The notes under the pieces are model-generated. The model did not search any database and was not told where the DNA came from. It saw only the letters and a list, made by a program, of their open reading frames with translations. DNA of 64,000 nt from the NCBI GenBank assembly GCA_964430565.1, contig CAYSFD010000028.1, positions 70,571-134,570 on the forward strand. The letters run 5' to 3'. Of the stretch, positions 1-7,621 are shown one piece after another. Numbering within the stretch: position 1 is the first letter of the stretch; each line of letters begins with the position of its first letter. This DNA comes from VBDM01 sp964430565 (GTDB lineage Bacteria > Pseudomonadota > Gammaproteobacteria > Burkholderiales > SG8-39). The position numbers and the translations under genes are program-made.

Positions 1-961
1 TGAGCAGCGGAAAGTTGTCGATCGTGAACGGGCCCGCAGGCACCTGGGAAGTCTGGCGCAGCACATCGTTGATGTAGAGTTCGACCGTGCTCGGGGTGCT
101 CGACTGACCCGCGAGCACCGGAAGCGGCTGCGTGATGAAGCCGGGAGAGAGCGTATAGTTGCGCGTCAACTGGACGCCGCCGAAGTAAACGGACCGGCCC
201 CATGTCCCGATGCGGGTGGCGGTATCGCCCAGGCGCAAACTTGCGTTGTCGTCGGGAAAATCCCGAGTGAAGGTGGTCTCGAGCCGGCGCACGTTTCGCG
301 GGGCGTTCGGGTCGTCGCTGGTCAGGTTTCGGCCGACGTAAGTGCTGGTGAGTACACCCGCCGCGTTGGAAACCCCCAATTCCATCAGCGCGCCCAACTC
401 CTTCGTGGTGGGCGCGTCGCGCGCGGCGCTCTGGGTGTAGTTGAGATCGTAGTTGACGAAGCCCGAGGTCAGTGGCGTGGTCAGGGCGGGGCGCTGCGCG
501 AGCGCCTGGGTCAGGCGTGTGGTGGTAAATGCGGACGCCATGAATTTCAGATCGAGGGACTGGTTGGCGGCGTTAAACCGCGCCTCGAACCCGGGCACCG
601 AAGACAGCGGATACCAAGTCTGGCCGCGGTACCAGACGCCCTGCGTGTCGGGCCTGCGGTTGAGCCGCCACTCTTCAAACGCATCGAGCGGGGCGTGCAA
701 CGCGCCGCCGAGATCGAGCAGGACCCAGCTTCCCGCACGCGCGCCGTTGATCGAAACCTCCAACGGGACCAGGCTAACGGGGCCGGAAGGCGGGGCCGGC
801 GACGGGACGAGGTTGCTTTGCTCGAATTCGGCCGCAGGTCGGCCTGGCGCCGGTTGGGTCGGCGCGGCGGCAGGGGTCTGCGAGGGCGTCATTTGGGCCC
901 TTGCGCTATGGCTGCCTAATGCAGCGGCAGCCAGCGCCAGGAGAAAGAAGACTCGGCGCAT
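1..961 (-). CDS. Outer membrane usher of a chaperone-usher pilus, 3' end beyond the window
   Basis: The gene reads leftwards and is cut by the window edge, leaving about 320 residues. It starts with a clear signal peptide (MRRVFFLLALAAAALGSHSARA). The next visible part matches a usher N-terminal domain followed by the first barrel strands. The stretch VELYINDVLRQTSQVPAGPF is highly typical of PapC/FimD-family ushers. Ushers form the outer-membrane pore through which chaperone-bound subunits are assembled. The start at 961 was chosen because the next upstream ATG (981) is in another frame. It lies 36 bp after the chaperone gene, so it is the fourth gene of the operon. A tip adhesin gene may follow outside the window. 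Confidence 0.9.
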   Translation of the reverse strand, partial: MRRVFFLLALAAAALGSHSARAQMTPSQTPAAAPTQPAPGRPAAEFEQSNLVPSPAPPSGPVSLVPLEVSINGARAGSWVLLDLGGALHAPLDAFEEWRLNRRPDTQGVWYRGQTWYPLSSVPGFEARFNAANQSLDLKFMASAFTTTRLTQALAQRPALTTPLTSGFVNYDLNYTQSAARDAPTTKELGALMELGVSNAAGVLTSTYVGRNLTSDDPNAPRNVRRLETTFTRDFPDDNASLRLGDTATRIGTWGRSVYFGGVQLTRNYTLSPGFITQPLPVLAGQSSTPSTVELYINDVLRQTSQVPAGPFTIDNFPLL

Positions 962-997
962 GGGGTCAACAGGGGGCTCATGGAAATCCTTCACCCG

Positions 998-1747
998 TCA
1001 CACAACCGTTACGTCGAAAGTCTGCGTCTTGCCGTCGTCGAACGTGACCGTCAGCTGCAGCGCGCCGCTCGGCACGGCCCGTTCCGGCTTGACCGGAATG
1101 AGTACGCGAGCGCCGGGCAGGATATAGGCGCCGCCTTCGAAACGCGCCACCACCTGCGCGCCCTGCTTCACCAGGACTTCGCGCACCTGTGCGTAGGCAG
1201 ACCCGCTGTTCGCGCAGCTCACGGCGATGGATTGCTCGTCCTTGCGGCTGGCCCCGCAAGCAATCGCGTGCCTTGCCGGCGGCGGCGTGATGAATACCGG
1301 CATCGACAGCGCCAGGGCAATCGGCACCTGGATCGTATCTTTGGGCGCCGTGACTTCGGGCAGCTCTCTCAGAATGAGACGGTAGATGAGCTGCCGGGAA
1401 GCATCCGCGGGCTTGAGCCGCGCGAGCCGCACGACTTGTCGGGCTTTGGAGGCGAGCTTGATGATCGGCGGTGAAAGGATCAGATCTTCGGTGAGCGCGA
1501 GCTCATCGTTGCCGTCGGGCGTCTGCGTCCACTCGTGCAGGTCGGCTTGCAATACCACCGGGCTGTCCCCATCGTTGGTGATCGTCACGGCCACGGCGCG
1601 GTCCCTGGGGGTCATGTAGATGCGTACCGGGGTGACGGAGAACACCCCGGCAAGTGCGCTTTCGAGTGCGGTGAACGCCAGCAGGAAAACAGCGGCGCGC
1701 GCCCCCCAGGTGAAGGCAGGAAAGCGTCGGTAAGGTGCGGGATTCAT
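998..1747 (-). CDS. Periplasmic pilus chaperone (PapD/CsuC-like)
   Basis: This 249-residue protein has an N-terminal hydrophobic export segment ending near ALA-G. An Ig-like chaperone domain follows, with the early strand motif VTPVRIYM, a conserved QADLHEW block, and RLARLKP before the second domain. Pilus chaperones of this family hold subunits by donor-strand complementation and pass them to the usher. The frame stays open upstream, but the Met at 1747 is used because the signal peptide begins there. It lies between the small subunit gene (28 bp upstream) and the usher gene. The subunit types around it point to the archaic Csu-like class rather than classical type 1 pili. Confidence 0.88.
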   Translation of the reverse strand: MNPAPYRRFPAFTWGARAAVFLLAFTALESALAGVFSVTPVRIYMTPRDRAVAVTITNDGDSPVVLQADLHEWTQTPDGNDELALTEDLILSPPIIKLASKARQVVRLARLKPADASRQLIYRLILRELPEVTAPKDTIQVPIALALSMPVFITPPPARHAIACGASRKDEQSIAVSCANSGSAYAQVREVLVKQGAQVVARFEGGAYILPGARVLIPVKPERAVPSGALQLTVTFDDGKTQTFDVTVV

Positions 1748-1775
1748 GCCGCCAGTCCAGCAGCGCGAAATCCGG

Positions 1776-2147
1776 CTAGTAACTGACCAGCAATTCAATC
1801 GACCCGTCCAAGTCCCCCACGCTGTAGACGCGCCCTGCCGTGACTGTGCCGGCGCCGATGAACGGTTCCGCCGAATCGGGCACCTGGTGCAAACTGGGGT
1901 TGAAGTAGTAGGTGAACGTCCCACCGGGGAGTCCGAGGTACTGGCACACGACTTTGACCGTCGAGCCGGTCATCGGTGGCTGGCTGACGCAGGTCCCGGT
2001 TGAGGGCGCCGGCGCCGCTGGAGCGCCCGGCTGCGCCAACGTGATGTCAATGCCAAACGCCCCGCTCGTCGAGCCGGCCAGACACTGGCCGGCGGCGACG
2101 AGCGCGCTCAGGGCAAGAACCGCGCGCTTGATCGAAAGCCCGCGCAC
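1776..2147 (-). CDS. Small exported spore-coat-U-like pilus subunit
   Basis: The product has about 123 residues: a signal peptide (RGLSIKRAVLALSALVAAGQCLA) and a short beta-rich body (STSGAFGIDITL...), ending in SIELLVSY. A GTG start at 2147 is chosen because GGGAG lies eight bases upstream; no ATG is available before the signal peptide. It sits 25 bp after the larger subunit gene. The shared S-T-S-G-x-F-x-(I/V)-(D/N)-I-T-L beginning suggests both belong to the SCPU family used as subunits of Csu-like pili. This copy is shorter and more divergent, so its exact place in the pilus is unknown. Confidence 0.7.
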   Translation of the reverse strand: MRGLSIKRAVLALSALVAAGQCLAGSTSGAFGIDITLAQPGAPAAPAPSTGTCVSQPPMTGSTVKVVCQYLGLPGGTFTYYFNPSLHQVPDSAEPFIGAGTVTAGRVYSVGDLDGSIELLVSY

Positions 2148-2172
2148 GATCAGGACTCCCAGGACCCCGGGA

Positions 2173-2655
2173 TCAGAAGTTGACGATGAGGGTGTGCGTC
2201 TTGTTGATGGCGGCGGCGTTGGTGCAAGATGCCGTCGCACAGGTACCTGCCTGACCACCCGCCATCGTGCCGGTGATGGTGGCCGCCTGTGCAAGACCGT
2301 TGCCGGTAGCGCCTGCCGGCCGGGTCAAGGTATAGACCAGATTCACGACGTTATCGGCGGGCGGGGTAATCGAGGCGGCCCCGGGCGGAACGGCAGCCCC
2401 TGCCCCCGTCTGCAGCCCGAACGTATAGGGCAGAGTGTTGGTGCAGCTCACGGTAAGCCCTCCGCCAGTCGCGGCTTGGGCCGCGACCTGAAGCGAGGTG
2501 TACGCGAAATCCAAAGCCGTTATCGCGGAAAGCGTGCACGCTGAAGTCAGCGTGATGTTCACATTGAAGGTGCCGGACGTGGACTGGGCGTGCGAAACGC
2601 CGGATGCCAGCCCCATGCTCAGAACCGCAGCCAGAACGAACCTATTCATTCTCAT
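2173..2655 (-). CDS. Spore coat U domain pilus subunit
   Basis: The 160-residue product has a signal peptide (MRMNRFVLAAVLSMGLASGVSHA) followed by a spore coat protein U domain. It begins STSGTFNVNITLTSACTL, contains two cysteine pairs, and ends in the beta-strand INKTHTLIVNF that subunits of this class use for chaperone contact. The start at 2655 is preceded by AAGGAG about eight bases upstream. It is the first gene of the four-gene minus-strand operon and so probably encodes the major subunit. SCPU proteins are the structural subunits of Csu-type biofilm pili. Confidence 0.85.
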   Translation of the reverse strand: MRMNRFVLAAVLSMGLASGVSHAQSTSGTFNVNITLTSACTLSAITALDFAYTSLQVAAQAATGGGLTVSCTNTLPYTFGLQTGAGAAVPPGAASITPPADNVVNLVYTLTRPAGATGNGLAQAATITGTMAGGQAGTCATASCTNAAAINKTHTLIVNF

Positions 2656-3044
2656 GTCATCACTCCTTTCAGTAGAATACGGGATGCATTCTATAGCCAT
2701 ACACAAAGGAACGCTACTCAATAAGTCACAGGTAAACAGAACAGTAGCGCAGTTTCCTGACGTATTTTCGACATTTCCGACACTTTCCTGACAGGCGCTC
2801 AGGATAAACCCGATATCTCTTAGGGGCAAACCTGAGGGCAAACCTGAACCCGGTAACCCCGGTTTCAGCAGCAGGCAATGTCGGGGAAGTCGAGCAGGTG
2901 CGTCGGCTGCGCGACTGCCCTACGCGCGTATGACGGCGTCGCTTCCTCGAGGTCGATCTGCCCCGCCCAGGCCGGCACGATCGGCGGTGAGATCTGCGGG
3001 AGGGTTACAATGACCCGCAATCTTTTCCGGAAAGCACGTTCGTC
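2656..3044. promoter_or_regulatory. Long divergent intergenic region with an iterated TTTC(C/T)GAC motif
   Basis: This 389-bp non-coding stretch separates the pilus operon (leftwards) from the CO dehydrogenase cluster (rightwards). A motif of the form TTTC-C-T-GAC occurs at 2753-2761, 2766-2772, 2774-2781 and 2784-2792. Its GAC ends are 11, 9 and 11 bp apart, close to one DNA turn. That spacing suggests a protein binding array about 100 bp upstream of the pilus start. A second small repeat, GCAAACCTGA, occurs twice near 2826-2847. No convincing sigma70 promoter was fixed in either direction. Confidence 0.4.
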
Positions 3045-4043
3045 TTGCACCCTGATTTGCTGGCACTCGCCGCGAGCCTCTCCTCCCGCGAAGAGCGCTT
3101 CGCTCTGGTCACGGTGGTTCGGCGCGAGCCGCCCAGCTCGGCGCGCGTCGGCGATGCCGCCGTAGTGACGGCGAAAGGCGACTATCACGGCTGGGTCGGC
3201 GGCGGCTGCACGCGATCGACCGTGTTGCGCGAAGCGCTGCGGGCTATCGCCGACGGCGAGCCGCGGCTGCTCAGCCTCTCGCCGGAACCGGACGAAGACC
3301 GGCGCGCCGGGGTCGTCGCGCTTCCCATGACTTGCGACAGCGGAGGTACCGTGGAAATCTATGTCGAGCCTGTACTGCCCGTCGCGCGCCTGCTCCTGTT
3401 CGGAAGCTCGCCCGCCGTCCGCGTGCTCGCGCGGATCGGCCACGCCATGGGCTACCGCGTCGACGTCGTCGATCCGGATGCCGACAAGGCGGCCTTTCCC
3501 GAGGCGATGAGCGTGTCGCGCGCGATGTCCCCGAATGCCGTGCCTCGCGGCGCGCACGTGCTCGTCGCCACCATGGGCGAGCGCGACCTGGAAGCGATCG
3601 AAGCGGTCGCCGCGCACGCGCCGGCGTACCTCGGCGTCATCGCAAGTCCCAAGCGTTTCGCGCAGCTGCGCGACGCGTTGCTTGCGCGCGGGGTGTCGCG
3701 CGAGGCGCTGGCGGGGATCGCGGCGCCGGCGGGCCTGGACATCGGCGCGCGCACCCCCGAGGAGATCGCCGTGAGCATCATGGCTCAGATCGTCGAGCGG
3801 CGCCGCGCGGCGGCGAAGGCGCAGGAGGCGCAGGACGCGCAGGACGCGCCGACGGTGGAGCTGCTGGCCAAAACGGCGCGCGAGGCGACCGATCCGGTGT
3901 GCGGCATGAGCGTAGCGATCGCGGGGGCGTCTCACAGCGCCGAAGTGCGCGGCGTCCAGTACTACTTTTGCTGCGCGGGTTGCCGCACCAAATTCCTCGC
4001 TGATTCCACGCGCTACGTCGGCTCCCGCACGCGCGGCTCATGA
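3045..4043 (+). CDS. XdhC/CoxF-type molybdoenzyme maturation protein fused to a YHS metal-binding domain
   Basis: The 332-residue protein has two parts. Residues about 1-260 match the XdhC/CoxI/CoxF family, with the N-terminal block GWVGGGCTR and the Rossmann-like C-terminal half ending in the typical R-T-P-E-E-I-A-V-S-I-M-A-x-I motif. A short alanine-rich linker follows, then a YHS domain: DPVCGM near residue 283 and FCCAGCRTKF near 308. XdhC proteins serve molybdenum cofactor maturation, and YHS cysteines bind metals. It starts with TTG at 3045; the ATG at 3010 is out of frame. It overlaps coxD by 4 bp and heads the cluster. Confidence 0.83.
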   Translation: MHPDLLALAASLSSREERFALVTVVRREPPSSARVGDAAVVTAKGDYHGWVGGGCTRSTVLREALRAIADGEPRLLSLSPEPDEDRRAGVVALPMTCDSGGTVEIYVEPVLPVARLLLFGSSPAVRVLARIGHAMGYRVDVVDPDADKAAFPEAMSVSRAMSPNAVPRGAHVLVATMGERDLEAIEAVAAHAPAYLGVIASPKRFAQLRDALLARGVSREALAGIAAPAGLDIGARTPEEIAVSIMAQIVERRRAAAKAQEAQDAQDAPTVELLAKTAREATDPVCGMSVAIAGASHSAEVRGVQYYFCCAGCRTKFLADSTRYVGSRTRGS

Positions 4044-4927
4044 ACGAGGAGATCCGTTCCACGCAGGCTGCGATGGAGCGCTGCGGCTACATCGCCGAGC
4101 CCGCCATTGCGACCGCGGTCTATCTCGCAAAGGAGATGCAAAAGCCGCTTCTGGTGGAAGGCGAGGCCGGGGTCGGCAAGACCGAGATCGCGAAAGTTCT
4201 TGCGCGGATGCTCGCGACCGATCTGATCCGGCTGCAATGCTACGAAGGGCTGGACACCAACACGGCGCTCTACGAGTGGAATTATCAGCGCCAGCTCCTG
4301 CGCCTCAAGATCGCCGAGCGCGAAGCGCGCGACCCGGAGAAGCTCGAGCAGCTCATCTTCGGACGCGAATACCTGCTCGAGCGCCCGTTGCTGCGCGCGA
4401 TCACCCGCCGCGAAGGACCGGCCGTGTTGCTGATCGACGAGATCGACCGCGCCGACGAGGGCTTCGAGGCTTTTCTGCTCGAAGTGCTCTCGGATTTTCA
4501 GATCACGATCCCGGAGCTGGGGACGATCCGGGCCGAGCATGTGCCCCTGGTCGTGCTCACCTCGAACCGCTCGCGCGAGATCGGCGACGCGCTGCGGCGG
4601 CGCTGCCTGTATCTGTACATCGAGCACCCGGACTTCGAGAAGGAGCTGCGCATTCTGCACAGCAAGGTGCCGGGGGTGAACGAGCAGCTCGCCCGCACCA
4701 TCACGCGCTTCGTGCAGCGGCTGCGCGCCCGGGAGCTGCGCAAGCTGCCCGGCGTCGCCGAGACGCTCGATTGGGCGCAGGCGCTCGTGCGTCTGCACCG
4801 CGACGCACTCGACGCCGAAACGGTGCGCGCGACGCTCGGCTGCCTGCTCAAGGACGAGCACGACATCAAATCGACGCGTGAAGAGGCGGTCACCGAGCTC
4901 GTCGCGTACGCGTCGGCAAGGGATTGA
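4040..4927 (+). CDS. coxD: MoxR-type AAA+ ATPase CoxD
   Basis: The 295-residue ATPase has Walker A GEAGVGKT at residues 41-48, Walker B LLIDEIDRAD near 130, and a sensor region LTSNRSREIGDALRRRC. This is the MoxR subfamily found beside VWA-domain proteins. In carboxidotrophs CoxD is needed for sulfuration of the molybdenum site of CO dehydrogenase (established for Oligotropha). Here the ATG overlaps the stop of the XdhC-YHS gene (ATGA), and its own stop overlaps the coxE start, so the three maturation genes are translationally coupled. Confidence 0.88.
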   Translation: MNEEIRSTQAAMERCGYIAEPAIATAVYLAKEMQKPLLVEGEAGVGKTEIAKVLARMLATDLIRLQCYEGLDTNTALYEWNYQRQLLRLKIAEREARDPEKLEQLIFGREYLLERPLLRAITRREGPAVLLIDEIDRADEGFEAFLLEVLSDFQITIPELGTIRAEHVPLVVLTSNRSREIGDALRRRCLYLYIEHPDFEKELRILHSKVPGVNEQLARTITRFVQRLRARELRKLPGVAETLDWAQALVRLHRDALDAETVRATLGCLLKDEHDIKSTREEAVTELVAYASARD

Positions 4928-6066
4928 GCGATTTTGACCGGATGACTGGCGCACACGGCATCGTCGCGCAGCTTGCGAGATTTGCCGGTGCCCTGCGCGA
5001 TTGCGGCGTGCGCGTGGGCCTGGGCGACGAGATCGATGCCGCTGCGGTGCTCACGCTGGTTGACCTGCTCGACCGCGCCGAAGTGCATCGCGCCCTGCGC
5101 ATCGCTTTCAAGGTGCCGCGCGACGCCTGGGGGACGTTCGATCGGCTGTTCGAGCAGTATTGGGGCGGGAGCCGTGCGCCCGAGCACGCGGCCCTGCGTC
5201 AGGCCTTGACGCGCAGCGATCGCGGTCCCCCCCGGTGGCGGTGGGACGGAGAGCGCGTGCGCCTCGACGCGCCGGATGAGCAGCAGGCTCCCGAAGGAGC
5301 CCTCCCAGGTTACAGCCCGGAAGCGGTGCTGCGCCGCAAGCCCTTCGATCAGTTCTCGGCGAGCGAACTTGCGGCGATGGAAAGGCTGCTCGCTCGGCTC
5401 GCCTTGAGGCTTGCCACGCGCAGGAGTCGCCGCCTGGTACCCACCGCCGCCCGCGGCGTGGTCGATCTTCGCCGCAGCTTTCGGCGCTCGCTCGCAAGCG
5501 AAGGCGAGTTCCTGAAGCTCGCGCGCCGCGCCCGCGCGATCGACGAACCGAGCCTCGTGGTCCTGTACGACACCAGCGGTTCGATGGACGCCTATACCCG
5601 CGTACTCCTCGCTTTTGCGTTCGCGCTGCGCCGCGTCGTTAAGCGCGTCGAGATCTTCGCGTTCAATACGACGCTGGTTCGCGCCACCCGGATGATCGCC
5701 CCGGCCCGAATTCCTCAAAGCCTCGAGCGGCTTGCCGCGGGCGTTCCGGACTGGTCGGGCGGCACGCGCATCGGCGCGTGCCTGGCCGAATTCGTCTGCC
5801 ACTATAAGGAAACGCTGATTGACCGGAATACGACGGTGATCCTGGTAAGCGACGGCCTCGACCACGGCGACACGGGGCTGCTCGCCGGCGCGATGCGCGA
5901 GTTACGGGCGCGTGCAGGCAAAATTATCTGGTTGAATCCGCTACTTGGCGATGCGCGCTACCGGCCCGAGGCCGCCGGGATGCGCGCGGCTCTCCCCTTC
6001 GTGGACCACTTCGGGTCGGCTCACAACCTTGCGTCGCTTGAGGGCTTGCTCCGATTCGTGCCCTGA
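4924..6066 (+). CDS. coxE: VWA-domain maturation protein CoxE
   Basis: The 380-residue protein has an uncharacterised helical N-terminal half and a C-terminal von Willebrand A domain. The metal-ion-dependent adhesion site DTSGS lies at residues 216-220, and VSDGLDHGD comes later. This is the CoxE family, partner of the MoxR ATPase CoxD. In the Oligotropha model it takes part in building the Mo-S-Cu active site. The TTG at 4924 overlaps the coxD stop; an in-frame ATG at 4942 is an alternative start. A 172-bp gap separates it from coxM, so the structural genes may have their own promoter. Confidence 0.85.
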   Translation: MSDFDRMTGAHGIVAQLARFAGALRDCGVRVGLGDEIDAAAVLTLVDLLDRAEVHRALRIAFKVPRDAWGTFDRLFEQYWGGSRAPEHAALRQALTRSDRGPPRWRWDGERVRLDAPDEQQAPEGALPGYSPEAVLRRKPFDQFSASELAAMERLLARLALRLATRRSRRLVPTAARGVVDLRRSFRRSLASEGEFLKLARRARAIDEPSLVVLYDTSGSMDAYTRVLLAFAFALRRVVKRVEIFAFNTTLVRATRMIAPARIPQSLERLAAGVPDWSGGTRIGACLAEFVCHYKETLIDRNTTVILVSDGLDHGDTGLLAGAMRELRARAGKIIWLNPLLGDARYRPEAAGMRAALPFVDHFGSAHNLASLEGLLRFVP

Positions 6067-6238
6067 GGTATCGTCGGTTTTAGGGGAGCACGAGGGGATG
6101 CACCCCTTTCCAGCCCTAAGAAATAATTTCCCGTCGTCGGGTGTTCTCGCGGGAGGATGCGGCGCGCAGGCCCAGTTGTGCCGTCCCGTTCCGGTCTGTA
6201 GAACTTGCAACGCGTCAAGCGCGAAAGAGGAGAGACCG

Positions 6239-7111
6239 ATGATTCCTGCGGCATTCGACTATCACCGACCCGGAACGCTGGAGGAGGCAGTGAAGCTGCT
6301 CTCGAGCCACGGCGACCAGGCCAAAGTGCTCTCTGGCGGCATGAGCCTGCTGCCGATGTTGAAGCTCCGCCTTGCGTCGTTTGCGCATCTGGTGGATATC
6401 GGCCGCGTGCCGGGGCTCGACTTCATCAAGGAGGAGGGCGGATCTCTCCGCATCGGCGCGATGACGCGGCAGGCGACGCTCGAGCGTTCCGATCTCATCC
6501 GGTCGAAGTATCCCGTTCTCGCGGACGCGGTCCCCTTGATCGCCGATCCGCTGGTGCGCAACCGCGGGACCGTCGGCGGAAACGTCGCGAACGGCGATCC
6601 CGGGAATGACCAGCCGGCGATCATGCTCGCGCTGGGCGCGACCTTCGTCGTGCGAGGCCCGAAGGGCGAGCGCACCATTCCGGCGAACCAGTTCTACAAG
6701 GGGCTCTACGAGACTGCCCTCGCGCGCAACGAGATCCTCACCGAGATCCGGATTCCCGTTCCGCCCGCGCGCAGCGGGGGAGCCTACGCCAAGCTCAAGC
6801 GCAAGACCGGAGATTTCGCGGTTGCGGCTTCGGCGGTCCAGCTGACGCTGGATGCCAAGGGCGCGATCGAGCGCGCCGCGATTGCTCTCACCAACGCCGC
6901 CCTTACGCCGGTCGAGGCGGCGGACGCCGCGAAGTTTCTCGCCGGCAAGATGCCCGACGACAAGACGATCGCCGAGGCGGCGAAGATGGCCGGGGCAAAA
7001 AGCGCGCCCAGCGCCGACCGGCGCGGCTCGGTCGAGTACAAGAAGGAAATGGCGCGTGTCCTGACGGCGCGCGCTTTGCGTAAGGCCGTACAGAGAGCGG
7101 GAGGGAAGTGA
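6239..7111 (+). CDS. coxM: CO dehydrogenase medium (FAD-binding) subunit
   Basis: The 290-residue flavoprotein subunit belongs to the CoxM/CutM/NdhF family. It starts MIPAAFDYHRP and carries the FAD-binding stretches SGGMSLLPMLKLRLA near residue 32 and NRGTVGGNVANGDP near 108. The C-terminal CO_deh_flav_C domain is also readable. It passes electrons from the 2Fe-2S subunit to the quinone pool. The ATG at 6239 is preceded by AAAGAGGAGAG; the longer open frame upstream overlaps coxE and is ignored. The next gene, coxS, begins 2 bp after its stop. Confidence 0.92.
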   Translation: MIPAAFDYHRPGTLEEAVKLLSSHGDQAKVLSGGMSLLPMLKLRLASFAHLVDIGRVPGLDFIKEEGGSLRIGAMTRQATLERSDLIRSKYPVLADAVPLIADPLVRNRGTVGGNVANGDPGNDQPAIMLALGATFVVRGPKGERTIPANQFYKGLYETALARNEILTEIRIPVPPARSGGAYAKLKRKTGDFAVAASAVQLTLDAKGAIERAAIALTNAALTPVEAADAAKFLAGKMPDDKTIAEAAKMAGAKSAPSADRRGSVEYKKEMARVLTARALRKAVQRAGGK

Positions 7112-7113
7112 CC

Positions 7114-7584
7114 ATGGCTAAGCACAAGATCAGCGTCACCATCAATGGCGCCGTGCGCGAGGCGGAAGTCGAGTCGCGCCTGCTGCTGGTTCACCTTATC
7201 CGCGAAGACTTTCGCATGACCGGCACGCATATCGGCTGCGACACCTCGCATTGCGGCGCCTGCACCGTCATCCTCGACGGCAACCCGGTCAAGTCCTGCA
7301 CCGTGCTCGCCGTGCAGGCCGATGGCGCGAAGATTACTACCGTCGAGGGCCTGGAGCAGGGCGGCAAGCTTCACGCCGTCCAGGAGGGCTTCACCGAGAA
7401 GCACGGCCTGCAATGCGGCTTCTGCACACCGGGCATGCTGATGACCACCAGCGCGCTCCTCGAGCGCAACAAGAACCCGAGCGAGCAGGAGATCCGCGAG
7501 GCGATCTCGGGGAACCTGTGCCGCTGCACGGGCTACGTCAATATCGTCAAGGCCGTGCAGTATGCGGCCGAGAAAATGCGCTAG
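7114..7584 (+). CDS. coxS: CO dehydrogenase small (2Fe-2S) subunit
   Basis: The 156-residue iron-sulfur subunit has both expected clusters: a plant-type 2Fe-2S motif (GCDTSHCGACTV) and the alpha-helical second cluster with CGFCTPGM and LCRCTGY. It carries electrons from the molybdenum site in CoxL to FAD in CoxM. The ATG at 7114 is chosen over an in-frame GTG at 7108 because GGGAGGGAA lies just upstream at the right distance. Gene order M-S-L is the normal one for CO dehydrogenase and related hydroxylases. Confidence 0.92.
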   Translation: MAKHKISVTINGAVREAEVESRLLLVHLIREDFRMTGTHIGCDTSHCGACTVILDGNPVKSCTVLAVQADGAKITTVEGLEQGGKLHAVQEGFTEKHGLQCGFCTPGMLMTTSALLERNKNPSEQEIREAISGNLCRCTGYVNIVKAVQYAAEKMR

Positions 7585-7621
7585 TAGGTCGAAGAAGAGT
7601 CGAACGCACCAGGAGAGAGCG

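Noticed and set aside
2873..3009. Possible small coding region between the pilus and CO dehydrogenase genes
   Set aside because: Short frames exist on both strands but none has a ribosome site with a start or a recognisable sequence.
6087..6110. AGGGG-ATGCA-CCCCT hairpin after coxE, considered as a terminator
   Set aside because: The stem is only 5 bp and has no T-run; transcription into coxM remains likely.
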